Assembly: GCA_025642065.1 (NCBI GenBank) | Contig: JAODUP010000964.1 | Coordinates: 62,501-126,500, forward strand | DNA: 64,000 nt | Direction: 5' to 3' | From: Paralvinella palmiformis | Taxonomy: Eukaryota; Annelida; Polychaeta; Terebellida; Alvinellidae | Shown: piece by piece, positions 14,650 through 29,100 of the stretch | How positions within the stretch are numbered: the first letter of the stretch is position 1 | Layout of the letters: every line of letters starts with the position of its first letter | The notes under the pieces: generated by a model | Database searches by the model: none | Seen by the model: only the letters and a program-made list of their open reading frames with translations | Told to the model about the DNA's origin: nothing | Translations under genes and position numbers: made by a program

Positions 14650-16042
14650 CCCCAAACATATACACATATATATATTAATGGGCTTCAACTAGAATTTTGT
14701 ACTGAACGGCAATCTGTCAATAAGGAATCCAAAGAGTATTAAAGAACAAAGATACTATTTGGAGTGACATAATCACCAACATCTGTGACAGGTATGACAC
14801 TTATTCATATACTGTTTGCTGAGCGAAATGTTCCCACCTATGAGTTCTGTCTTCCTGTTACCAGTTCACACACGGACACTGGCAGCTAGCAAATATAATG
14901 GGATCTATGGAAAGACAGCAATTTAGCTATGTAGGTCATCCCATGGTCTAGTTGGTAGTGCATTGGATCACAGATCACTACCACCTGAGTTCGAATCTTG
15001 GTGCGGGCATATCTGAAGGTTGTTTCATCTTTGACTTCACTTCATTACCTTTGGAGGTTGCTCGGCCCATTTAGCCTAACACGTGCACAAAAGTGGCTGT
15101 AAAACACCAATCATCACCCCCAATTTTTACAGTTGAATAGCGGTTACTGTCTGTGTAAATTGGAAATAAATTCATTGTCACAGAAGACAAAACTATATTT
15201 CCATTACAGCATCTCTCTAACTGGACCAATCATGGACCTACCATTATCCATCTATATAAAAGAATCTTTTTAACTGAGAAAGGAAATACTGTTTTATTTA
15301 TTTATCCTAAATCAAGAGCTTTAATTTAATATAAATTAATAAATGAGATACCTTTATTTGAGATTTGAAGTTGGAAAACATCTCACTGGTTTTTCGGTAT
15401 AGCTGGCATTCATGAGATTGGTTATATTTTCACGTTTCAGAGAGTGCTGAAAGCCAGTGTTCCCAGTCCGAAGAACGAGCTAACAAACTGAAGCAGATGC
15501 TAGTCAAGGTGAAGAAGGATCTTGCTGATGCCAAAAAATTGGTACGTACTTCCTTGATATTGAAATCCTAAGTCTTGACCTCTGTTAGAATTAATGTGTA
15601 AAATGACTGTGATTTCTGAATAAAGATATGGATTACAAACTATTAATTAATCGTTCATATGAATATCAGGGATTACCCACTTCATTTAACCTAACCAGAA
15701 TTTTATTTTAAATTAATAAAACTGACTACTTTATATTTTCTTGTTAACTAATTCAGATAACCCATTCCAGAAGCAGTTGCAAAATATAAATGAATTAATA
15801 AAAAAGATTGCATTTAATGACAATTCATCTAATTATTTTCAATTAATCAAACCATAATTATTTTTAATTGTCGTCAGTCAATTATTTCAAACTCATGGTC
15901 GGACCATTTAGCCTACCTTGTGTACAAAAGTGGCCATAAAACATATCATCATCATCATCAAACTCATGGTCTCATAAGGGTGATCTTAGTCACATGACTG
16001 AAATTTGTACAGCATAATAACACACACACACACACACACACA

Positions 16043-16078
<36 letters not shown>

Positions 16079-16916
16079 AGGATTTTGCTTTGATGTTGTA
16101 ATTAATATAAATAAACAGGCCTGAATGTAACTTCATGGCAAGTGTTATTAATTAATTGTTTCACAGCAAGTGGCGAGCAAGGTTAGTAATGTGAACAGTG
16201 ATTTCTATGTTATCGCTAATCAAGTATTATTACATAAAGACTGGCATGTGTGTGAGATCCAAATAAAAGTTTGATGAAAATTAATTATTAATTATGGAAT
16301 AATAATGGATTACCGTAGGTCCCAGTCATTAAGCTGACCCGGCCATTAAGCCAATGTCGTTTTTAGGCCTAAAATATCACGATTTATGGTAGTACCGTCC
16401 ATTAAGCCGACCTAAAATCTGAACTTTTCCATGCAGTATTTCCAGGTGAGATTTTGAACGCAGGAAATAGTTGTTTTCATAATTAGTTATTCCTACCCGT
16501 CATTCCAATGTGTTTTGTACAATACTGTCAATAGATCAAGGCAAATTATAATGATCATTTACACAAACGTTTAGCGTATACGTAGGACCTCAAACTTAAA
16601 TTAACGGCATGATTAAACATTTAATGAATTACATATGAAGTTAATAATTAGACATTTTGTCAGTTATTAGATCTGGTCTATTAAGTCTTTGATGGTATAT
16701 TTTGGTTACTAATGCGCCAATAACTGAGATGATGTAAATTACTGGTATATGTGGTCACTTAGTAACTAACTCTCTACTGAATTTTGTTATTATCAGTCAT
16801 TATCCCTTATTAGTATAAATATGCCCAAAAAATATATAGACATAAGTGGGCACCCTAATTCTATGGTGCCAAAGAATGATCATAAATATATCAATATAAG
16901 TTTCTTCACCAGCAAC

Positions 16917-16952
<36 letters not shown>

Positions 16953-18612
16953 AGGATTTTGCTTTGATGTTATAATTAATATAAATAAACAGGCCTGAAT
17001 GTAACTTCAACTGGCAAGTGTTATTAATTAATTGTTTCACAGCAAGTGGCGAGCAAGGTTAGTAATGTGAACAGTGATTTCTATGTTATCGCTAATCAAG
17101 TATTATTACATAAAGACTGGCATGTGTGTGAGATCCAAATAAAAGTTTGATGAAAATTAATTATTAATTATGGAATAATAATGGATTACCGTAGGTCCCA
17201 GTCATTAAGCTGACCCGGCCATTAAGCCAATGTCGTTTTTAGGCCTAAAATATCATGATTTATGGTAGTACCGTTTTCGTAATTTGTTATTCCTACCCGT
17301 CATTCCAATGAGTTTTGTACAATACTGTCAATAGATCAAGGCAAATTATAACAATCATTTACATAAACTTTTAGTGTATACATAGGACCTCAAACTTAAA
17401 TTAACGGCATCATTAAACATTTAATGAACCACATATGAAGTTAATAATTAGACATTTTGTCAGTTATTAGATCTGGTCTACTGAGTCTTTGATGGTACAT
17501 TTTGGTCACTAATGCGGCAATAACTGAGATGATGTAAACTACTGGTATATGTGGTCACTTAATAACTAACTCTCTACTGAATTTTGTTTTATTAATCAGT
17601 CATTATCCCTTTATTAGTATAAATATGCCCAGACAAAATATATAGACTATAAGTGGGCACCCTAATGTCTATGCCGCCAAACGAATGAGATACGACACTT
17701 TTTGGTATCGGATGTCTTGGGTACAAGTTGTCTTGTTACTGAAATGCATTACTGAGTCTAACAACATTTATCCATAATTACATCAGATAATTCTACATAT
17801 AAATATTGAATTTCATTATAAAGCCAAGTATAATTATCATCAACTTGTTTCACTTCATTACTGCATGAGTTTAAATCAAAATAACGATTGATGTCCGTTT
17901 GCGCCTAGATTCTAGACGACTGCTAACACACTGAAAGTTTTTCACCCGATGACTGGATTTCTTGGCAATGAAATGGCACCGGCCATTAAGCTGAACCCCC
18001 TAAAATAAGGGTCAAAATGTTGATGCAAAGTATCTGCTTAATGGCCTGGACCTACTGGTAGTAGGCAGCGATCTGGCGATTTTATTTCAACTCAGGCTCT
18101 TATTGGGTTGAATCCTGTAGTGTTGTGTGTCAAGAATGGCCGAAAACATCTTTCCTTCAGCTGGTAGGAAATATGACGCATGTGTAAGTTGAGGTGCTTC
18201 TGGGAACTCCCATTTCCCTACCCAAAACATCGACTCATACGCGAGTATACATGGTATATTGCCAGATCAAAAAGAAAATGCAATTTTTCTGAAAATAACA
18301 TCTTTTAAAAGTCTTAAATTTTGTCTCGTCTTATATTCAAGTTAGGTGGTTTCCAGTGATATTGACTGATATACTGACTCCATCTTATATATGAGATTGA
18401 CACTTATACACAAGTATATATGGTATTATAATTATTACTCGGCAGGCCCGATGGACACTCTCCAAATGTAGCCAGTTTTCACATTGATTCTTGTATTAGA
18501 CAAGTAGGCAAACCCCAAATATTTTCAAGAATTAAAACCTCACATTATAGACAAGTGTGTAGGTGTGTGTGTGTGTGTAGGTGTGTGTGTATATATATAA
18601 TAATATATATAT

Positions 18613-18660
<48 letters not shown>

Positions 18661-21600
18661 TACAAATGGAGGTTTTCAGTGTATTGTTCTAACTGCAGAG
18701 CCATAAAAATATCATTGTACACTGATGAAGATGATGAATGTTAAAAGAACTGATAGATGATACTAGAGGGTTTGTTTAACTTGTGTCCAATCAAAACCCA
18801 AACCGAGCTGTCATTCTCACATTTGCCAGATAACATATTAATCATTCGATGATGTTATAATTATATTTGTTTAGATAAGGACATCTCATCAATGATCATT
18901 AAGTTGTACTCTGAGCTATAGTAGAATCAGTTGAATACGCTTGATACAGTGTGGCCATACATTAATTTTCTTTGATCTTCACTGTCCAGCTGATTGTTTT
19001 TAAATTATTTCTATATAGCCAACTTACATTAATAATTCCTTTCATGTTTGAAGCTGATGACAATGTATTGTCATATCAGTTATGTATTAGGCTCATTGAT
19101 TCAACAAGTGAATAATGTCATGGCTGTTTTATGATCTTTGTTAATTATAAAATTTTTGTATGCTATATACAGATAGCACTGATACCATAATATGGTAGTA
19201 TTAATTGTTGTTGATGATGATGATGATGATGATGATGATCACAATGAATTAACACAGAGTTGTCCATAATTATCATTATTGTCACAAGTGTACTGGGATA
19301 TGAATGTATACTTTAATGTTTAATTTTTATTAATAAAAACCCAACAAAGTGCCTGTTAATGACTCACTAACCCCCATCTCGCAGTAGATGATGGGTACTT
19401 CAAAACACATATTGGCAGCATCTGTAAAATACTATTAGTATTGAAGAGGTTGTATCAGTGGTAGTTTTTTCAGCAAAACAGCATTTGAAACATTTAAACA
19501 GCATTTACATCCTAAGGGAGGGAGGGGGTGTCTGAATAAATGTATGTACTGTACAAATTATGAGAATTCTGGATGGCCGTTAAGTTAATTAACTCCTGTA
19601 CATGGTTAGAACACTGTTTTATTTAAAAAACTGTATTATAATTAGAGTACTATGCCATAGTGAGGATACTCTGCTGTATGTTTATTGCAGTTTGCTGTGG
19701 TTAGAACCCTTAATGTGGTTAGAAAATCTTTCCTGTGGTTAGAACATTCTACTGTGTGTAGAAGAACACTGTCCTGTTATTAGCACAATTTACAGTAAAC
19801 CTCCAGGAAGTCAGGGTTCATGTAATATCCCAGTTTTGTGTGTATCCCAGTGTTATGTGTGTATCCCAGTTTTGTGTGTGTATCCCAGTGTTATGTGTGT
19901 ATCCCAGTGTTGTGTGTGTATCCCAGTGTTGTGTGTGTATCCCAGTGTTCTGCATGTGTCCCAGTGTTATGCGTGTGTCCCAGTGTTATGCGTGTGTCCC
20001 AGTGTTCTGTGTGTGTCCCAGTGTTCTGGGTGTGCCGCGGTGTTCTGCATGTGTCCCATGTTCTGCGTGTGTCCCAGTGTTATGTGTGTATCCCAGTGTT
20101 ACGTGTATGTGGTATGATTCTCCAGGAAGCTGTACCAGAAGTATATGTTCCAGGTGTGACTTGAATTTCTTTCAATTGTTCTCATTGCAGGAAGGAGAAC
20201 AGAGGTCATTTGATGCCCAGCTTAGAGGGAAAGTTGAAGTGTTGAATCAGCAGAACGAAGAACACAAAGTAAGAGACAGTATTTTAATTAAGAATCTGTC
20301 ATCAGTTCATCATCTTCTATCTCTGTTTTTTTATGTTTCTCTGTTTTTCTCCGTTCGATCATGTCGAGTGATTCATAAAGCTACTCGTAGATTTTATGAA
20401 GCTAATTTTGTGTGCCACTTACACTCCGTGACCTCTGATCTTCCACCCGCAGATCCAGATTGCAAACCTGGTAGCAGAAAATCACCAGTTAAAGGAAAGA
20501 TGCCACAGTACTGCTGACATTCACCAAAGGACGGTACGATCTTTGGAGGCCAAAGTACAGTCACTTGAGTGCAGTCTAGAGATGGCAAGGGCTGAATATA
20601 ACACAGTATTGGCAGAATATGATGGATATAAGGTATCTCTCTCTTTCACTCTGTGTGTGTGTGTGTGTGTGTGCATGCGCACACGGCAATCACTTGTGCA
20701 TTAAAAGACTTATTTACTGATTGTTTTTTTTACAAGGTTCGAGTTCACAGTGTTCTAAAGCAGCAGAAAACCAAATCACAAGAGGAACTAACCTTGGAAC
20801 AAGAGAAAAAAGAAAGGTGAGTGGTTCAGGGGTCGAATGTCTGACCTAGAGTTCAACATCGATTAATGATATTAGTTTTGAACTCTGCTGAATTACACAC
20901 GCACATAAAGTATGATGAAGTAGATCCTTAACGAGTGTGACAAGACACAATTCCATGGTGTAGCATTCTGATATTGATCGATTTATTTCTTTTTTGTTGA
21001 TAATACTCAGTTCAGTTACTTAAGTTTGCAGAATTTCATTATGAATTATTGAATTTAAACACAGGATGTCATTTGAGTTATTATCTATCCCTTAAAGGTA
21101 TCCGTGGACTGTATTAAACAATATTGGGAGTCTATTTTCTGAATTATTTATATCGGTGTAAATAATCTTTTTTTATACATAGCAGATTTATTCTGTATGT
21201 AATAAATACATTTTCTACATTGGTGTGGAATATTTAATGTGCACCTCTGTCTGAAATTTTATACTATCGTTGTTAATCTTATTATTTTTAATCTGATATG
21301 TTAATGTAGTAATAATGATATAAAAAATTTGTGTAGTGCCCTATTTAATTTGTAAAAATATTACTCTAAAGGTCTTTACTCTAATGCTGTCATGATAGTA
21401 AGCTCTTTATTTTAATTCTCTTACATTGTTTCAAAAATGAATTCAACTAACGTACTGTATTTGAATATGATGTTTTTCTTGCTTTCTTTTTATTTTTTTG
21501 TGCTAATTTCATGATTCAAACTTTTTCAATCATCTATGACTATACTCCATTGAAATTGCTGATCATTTTCAGAGAGGGGGTGGAAAAAGTATTTGAACAG

Positions 21601-24600
21601 CTAAAAACTAAATATCAAGACATCAGGTGTGTACTGTTTGTTTGTTGTAGAAAAATTACTTGATAATTGTTACTAATCACAATTAAAAATTAAATACCCT
21701 GGCTTTCCAGTGCTTTTCATTTTTGTAATTATTAGAAAACATTCTTAGTCTTAGATGAAGAAGCCAGTTGTATATTTATCATAAGTATTAAAGGCTGATT
21801 TGTTTTTTTTATGACTTATTGTGGATAAATCTTGGACTGGAGAAGTGATTATTGTTTGGTTGATAATAAACTTGAACGTCATCATTAGAACATAATTACA
21901 ACAACAGCAACAACAGCATCAATAACAACATTACCCAGTCTTTGCTGTATTATTTGGCACTGTGGTACAAACCTGCAATTAAAGGGATCTAATCTGTGTT
22001 ACCCGTAGAGGGGTACCTCCGTGGTCTAACTGGTAGCGTATTTGACTACATATCACTACCACCTCAGTTCGAATCTCAGCCTGGGCACATCTGAGGGGTG
22101 TTTCATCTTTGACTTCATTACCTCTGGAGGTCGCTCGGCCCATTTAGCCTATCACGTGCACAAAAGTGGCCATAAAACATCAACCATCGTTCACCATGTT
22201 ACCTGTATCCGTGAAATGTTCTATCTGATCATTTTTATCTCACTAGCCATATGTCTTTGATGTGATCAGTGCCAGACATAAACCATAGACACACTTTAAC
22301 AATAATATTACCTCAATTATCTCGTATAATTAATGTTTAAAAAAGGAAGTTCAACATGAAGCTATCATTTTATTTGCATATTTGTTGAACAGTAACCAGC
22401 TGTTAACAGCACAGAATGAAAACGAGACGTTACAAGAAGATTTGGATAGGTTACAAGAAAGACACAACACTCTGCTTACCGACATACAAGAAAGAGAAAG
22501 GTCGTGGAAAGAAAGGTCAGTTTTCTGAACAGCCATTTTGTCAACGTTATTCACAGCCTACACTTGGTGGCTGGTTATTTTTATGGATATCCATTAAATA
22601 TTCTTTATTACTGATTATTAGAAGCTATTTAATTTAGTAACCGTTTCTGACAATACTGCCGCCAGAACTATAGCTACTAGACCTAGTACTACTACTTTTG
22701 TTGCTTGTACTGCTGCTACTCTTTTTGCTACTACTACTGCTGCTAGTACTGGATTCAAATCTTATCTTGCCTCTTTTCATCTGTCCAATTGTTCTCTCCA
22801 CTTCCATCTCTCTGTTGGCACCACTGTGGCCTAACTGGTAGTGCAGTTGGCCACAAATCTATAGCACCTGGATTCAAATGCCGTCCGGGCTATATCAGAA
22901 AGGTGTTGCATCTTTCACTTTGCCCCATTACCTCTGGGTACAGTTACTTCCATCTCCGTGATACTCTTTGTTGCGCCTTCAACTATCCCACCTTCTACAA
23001 TTCCATCCCATAAGTTCTCTAAATTCAGTAGGCACTCTACATACTACTGCCATCTCTTCCTCATCGTGTCTGGTTTTACAACTACATTTCAACTTTCATC
23101 CCCCAAAAAGTTCACTCCAACTGTATCCTGCCTTTCTTTTGCCAGATGTTTTGCTATCCTGAATTCAGATCTCTGCCCTTCGCCCGTAGTAAGCTTCTAT
23201 CCAAATTTCTTTCTCTGTTGCTGCCATGGTTGAGCAGCTGTTTACTTTGCAACCTTCTTTAGCATCTCATATTTTGCCAATGCATCTTCCTCTTCAGTAA
23301 TATTCACTGCATGGCACCATGCCTTTTTTTTCAATTCATTTATTTTAACATTTATAATACATAATTTTTGTTGAAAAGGAGGATGCTTGAAGCATTGCTT
23401 ATATAATGCACCCCCCCCCCCCCCTGTGTAACTGAAACAATAAACTGAAAATGCTCCACACACTCTATTATACATAATTCCGTGAATGTAAATATTTCCA
23501 CAATACTGGATTTTGACAAAAAGGTGATTTCATTAACATCCTAATACCAAACACGATGATGGGTCGTTATGACACTACAGGAACGATGACAGATCTTGTA
23601 ATTTAGTCTCTTCTCATTCACTATCTTCCCAACCTCTTCATTGCACCACCATGTCTGCTGATGCCTTGACTTGCTCTTTGTCCAACCACGCACTTCACTA
23701 GCAACCTTTAAGAGTTCTTCCTTTGTTTTTCCCATATCTTTACTAGAATGGTATGGGTTTTTTTTAAATGAATGGGAAAAAACAACTACTGGTAGTGTAA
23801 AGAAAGAGTACAATAAGCTGGATGTACTGACATTTGTTTCATATAGGTTGGATCACATGACAGCTGAGAGGTCTGCAACAAGATCGGAACGTGTTGAAAC
23901 TATCAAACAACTGACCTTACAGAACGAGACACTTACAGCCACATTTAAGGTAGTGTAAAATCATTTGTAATTTTCTAGGTTCACATTTACACACATTGTT
24001 ATTAGCTTCTCAGAATTGATCGGTGATGCTAGTAATGAATGTGTGTGAATTGATCAGCAGGCCCCACCACAAGATCACTCTGACCCGAGTTCGAACCTCA
24101 GCGTGGGCATCTCTGAAGGGTGTTTTATCTTTTGCTTCATTACCTTTGGAGGTCGCTCGGCCCATATAGCCTACCATGTGCACAAAAGTGGCCTTAAACT
24201 TAATCATCATCGTCACCACAGAATTTATCAGTGTTGACACTGTTTCTTATATTTGGTATGACATGTTACCCATTAGAGGTAGATAAATGGCTAATATAAT
24301 TAGATTATACATCATAATGTTATTGGAGAAACTTCAACTAATTTAATTAAGTTTCACTTGTTATTGGTATAATGTAGACTACAGACAATTGTCTTTTGCA
24401 AAGGTTTTATAGGATAACTGCTTGTTATTTTTCAAAAATAAATTGCAGATGTTTATTTTATTCCCAAGATTTGTTCACAATACAATCAATAAACATGATG
24501 GCTATGGACTAAATTGGGTGATATTTGAGGCTTTTTCTGAAAGTTCATTTTTGTGCAGTATTTACCACGATACAGAAATTCAATGAAAAGTGTTTATTTT

Positions 24601-26070
24601 AGTTTATAATAATTGTGAAATCTGGTAACATATATACATATTAAAGGAAATGAACATATTAAAATTAGTCCTTGACTGGAAGAAAATACTAATATACATT
24701 TATATGATGAGGATTTAGTTTATTATTGTGTCATATTTAGAAGTTTGTGTGGCAGTAAATAAAAGCCGGGTCTTTATACACATATACTAGTCAAATAGAC
24801 CATAATCTATAACTGCTAGCATCTGCAGTCATGCATTCAACCAGTGAGATCTTTTTTTATGTATGATGGGGTGAGGTTAATGATGGGTGAATATGAATAA
24901 TGTGTTTGAAAAGACTTGAAGCGGGAATCTCTCTGATGTCATGCCCCAAAACTCAACTCATCACAGTTTGTTATTAGATCTTCAGCAGCTGACAATGGGA
25001 GGATGGTGTGTTTATTATTTTCTAGCATTTGTGGATTATGGCCTGAAGTTTGAAACGTTGTATCAAAACAGCATGCATATAATACAAATTAATGTCTGTT
25101 AGTCATATTTTTTACACATTGTGCTCAAATCTTTAGCATGATTAACTGTTAAATTATTTCTGATGTACTAGAGAGCAGACGGCAGTTAGTGGGCCCCTTT
25201 TGTTTGTTTCCATCATAGCAACTGCAGATTTAGCATCAATTACCCAACTATGGATGCTAGCAAAACCTGAAAGACTACTGATAATCTGTTGGTAATGTAG
25301 CTGTTTGATGAGATAAATACGTGGGTAGATAGGTGATTTTATTCATTGAATAAAAACATTTAAAGGCAAAATATTGAACCAAGTTGTTCTGGACAAACCA
25401 CAGGGTCTAATTAATGCAGCGACTACTTTATTACACGCACAGTTAATAATACATTCAACATTGTAAATATATTTTCTTAACGATTGCTAAAATGTCTTTC
25501 TGAATCCATTTGCCATTTCCTTGTTTCTTAGGAACAAATCAAGTTGATGCAAGAGGACCATCAGAGGACCGTTGATCTGTTGCAACATCAATTAGACATG
25601 GCTGAAAGGGACAACGGTCAGCTCCAGAATCGTCTCCAGAACCTATTACGAGACCACAGCCCAGAGCACGAGGAGCACAAGAATGGCGAAGGGTTTGGTC
25701 ATCAGGGAATACTGGATCTCCGGCACGAAGAGAGAGAGTCGGGCGAGGTTGGTAACAGTGACCGGCATTTTATGCACTAGCAAATCTTTTCAATTTTTCC
25801 AAACATGACTGTGCGACATTGAACATAACTGAAATTATAACACAACATTCTGTTTGAACACGCAGGGTATGGAGAATACAGACTTGGATGCTTGTCCTCA
25901 CAGGAGTCTGGTAAGATGTGCTATAATCATTTACAGTGTTATTGATCTTAGCCAGTGAGGCATCCACATCCTGTCTTAAAAATCTATTCCAGTTTTTATA
26001 AGTTTTTGACCAGTCTCTTGAATATTTCCACATACATACATGTACACAGACACACACACGCTCACACATC

Positions 26071-26103
<33 letters not shown>

Positions 26104-29100
26104 ACACATTGATATTTGCATGTTTAGAATGGAATTATATTCATTAAAATTTTTTAGGAGAGTTCTTTTATCACGAGTTCTGGGTTTAAGTTTTTAACAT
26201 TTGGTTTCTTGAAACTGTTCTAGATTCCAGATTCGTTATAAGGAATTTTATCAGCATTAATACTAATAGACAAAATTGTGTAGCAGTCTGCTAGCAGGGC
26301 TAATGGTTTTACCTGAAAAGTTGTTTGAGTTCAGCTGATAATGAAACTCCATGTGTGTGTACATCCCCTCAATATGTGTTTTCTGTACATCCCCCCAGTA
26401 TGTGTTTTCTGCTATTTCAGAGCACAAGTTCCAGTATTCAATCTATGATACCTTTTGAACAACTTATTTCCACAGGAAATGATGATTCAGCAAGTAAGTA
26501 TATTGATGATAATAATGAAGATTGGGTTTATAATTATATTTGTTTTCTTAAATAATGTTTTTTTAAATTACCATTGAAAAGAAGCCTTTTGGAATATTAT
26601 AGGTATGTTTGTTTTTTTAACTGATGAAGACCTGTACAATATTGTATTATTGTTATGACGACACATTTTATCTTAAGGTATGAAGACTATTGACCTTGAC
26701 GAAGGACCCCTGAAGGTCAGTCTTAGTGCTGCTGAGAGAAGAATAGAACATCTGTCAGAGGTCAGTGAAAATAAATAGTTTGTGTGTGTATATGTGTGTA
26801 CACCTGCACACATTCACTTGCATGCATGGACAAAACTGTGTAAATAGAGCTCTACTGATATCACATTAGGCGGTTCTTAAACAGAAGTGGTATTTTAAGA
26901 TTGGTACATAATGATTTACTGTAGGGATCAGACATGGGGTCAATTCCATTTGGTCAATTCCAATTCCACCTCAAATTTATCAATTCCAATTCCATTTGGT
27001 CAATTCCGCTTTTTTCCCCCGACTCTTTTGGTGCCTAACACTTTTTATTTCAATTGACCCCATTTCTGGTAGGGATAATGTATTTTTGAGCTTCTAAGGG
27101 AGTTGCCCTTTAGGATAACACAGAATATCAATTTTGTACATTGATAAATCTTTTTAAATAGCCCAAGTAAGTTAGTACAAGATCTTAGGAGGGGCTTTAT
27201 AAAGATCTGCCAAGTGACAATACTAGTATGTTTTCAGATTTCACATCATCGTGTGAAACTGATTACATAATATTTTTTTATCATCACTTTGAGTCAGTTA
27301 TCTACAGCTGAGCATATCCATTGATACTGCTACATCTCAGCTCAAGCCATTTGGCAATTGTATATTTAATCTCCTAGTTGCCCACTTTGTGTTTTTACGT
27401 ACATTATATTGGAGTATCATTTTACAGAATCTTTGAATAGCTCCTATTAAGGGCATTTTATTAAATAGATATTATTTGTATTATTATTATTATTATTAAT
27501 TTGCCTTCATGAAATTTAGAATGATGCATCGAATGGGATATCTTCCAAGTTACAATTTTGTCGAAGTGACAACTTCTGTATCCGTCATTAAAACAAAACT
27601 GAATACTTGGGTGATATGTGGTCCATTGGAAATCTCATATCATTTGGCATTGTACTGTTATAATTGCATATGTTTCAGTTCAAGTCATTTAATGAACGAG
27701 TTCCCTATAGTGTAAGATAAATGGAGGAGGAAATTGGAAGTGCATCTATTTTTGGAATTTCTACTCATTTATGGTTGCATTTTTGGTAAAAGAAATCCCA
27801 TAATATTGTTTAAGATGCTCGATGTTTGGAGTTTCAGTATACTGTGTTTTCATGTATCGTCGTTCATCTTCATAGGTTCTGAATGAAAGTGAGGCTACTG
27901 TGATGAGACTGACAGAACAGGCGAAAATATTAAAAGAAGAAATTAGAAGACTAGAGCGTAACCAAGCCAGAGAAAGAGAAGGGATATCAAACATGGAATA
28001 CCTAAAGAATATTGTTTATAAGGTTATTATAGCAGTACCAAATATACTCACTCGTAAGATTGGGAAATAATATTAGAACATATTGTACACGAGGCTATTC
28101 ATGTTAAATGTGAGAACAATCCAAAGGCACAAATATTTTATTGAAGATTTTGCTGAACAAACCTAACTGTCATCGGTGAAAAAGGAAGCAATGTACATCA
28201 ACAGATCTCTACACATTAGTGTATCCTTTTTCACAGAAAATTACCACCATCACAATTATATCTGGGCATAATCTGTGTATAACCAAGGTATTGTTAAACA
28301 GTTCCCATATAAACTCATCACAAGTTCCTTCTATGCTGGGTCAATGCATAGCAAAATGTTAGGTTTCATGATATGACCAAGTTGTTTGGGGGGTTAAACT
28401 CCAGGCAGCAAATAAAACCCCATCAAGCACCACAAAGCAAGAATAGTTTTGATTTAATATACAAATTAGTTTAATGACCCCAAAGTGAATTATCATGGCT
28501 TTTTAGTTGAATGGACATTACTTAACCCTTCTGCTATGTCAAGTTCGTTATTGTCTATGTGTGAGGCCTTTTATTAATTATGAGCCTGTAATGAAGGACC
28601 TTGATGTGTGAAACCTTTCTGGCAACAGTTTTTTCCCATGATAAATCATGATTTGCCTCTTTTATTGGTATGCAGGTCAAGACAATTTCCTTTAAATTGA
28701 CCATGAAGATAATCCATTTACACACATGTAGATATATTATGTAAAACAATTCAGTGTTTTTGTAATTGGTCATGAAATCCTTATAAATCATTTATCAATT
28801 ATTGGGTTATAAGTGATTTCAAAATTATTTGACACATAAAAGGCAGTATGTTGAAGTATGTACCCGTCAGGTACAATATAAATACTGATATTTCAACATA
28901 TAGTTGAGTCCCTACAAATTTGATTCACTGATGGTTTTTTCCTTGTCTGAATGGTAGCTAAGATGGCTGCAGATAGAAGTTGGTCACTTAAATTTACATT
29001 GGTGCTATGTAACTTTGGTTCCTTATCTTTGAAGGTCACTTCTCCCATTTATACTATTATGTGCACAACAATTTCACATTGCGCACATTTAAATTAGTGA

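Noticed and set aside
16021..16076. CA repeats as possible CRISPR or satellite
   Set aside because: Simple dinucleotide microsatellites in a eukaryotic intron; no repeat-spacer structure anywhere in the window.
19836..20517. Three overlapping Cys-rich frames of 93-225 codons
   Set aside because: They are three readings of the same 20-base minisatellite; the longest then runs by chance through GCC2 exon I and intron sequence in another frame.
23242..23813. Minus-strand frames of 77 and 90 codons in intron M-N
   Set aside because: No domain recognised. The KSRHQQTWWCNEEVG string in the second resembles fragments seen near retroelement linkers, but it is too short to assign.
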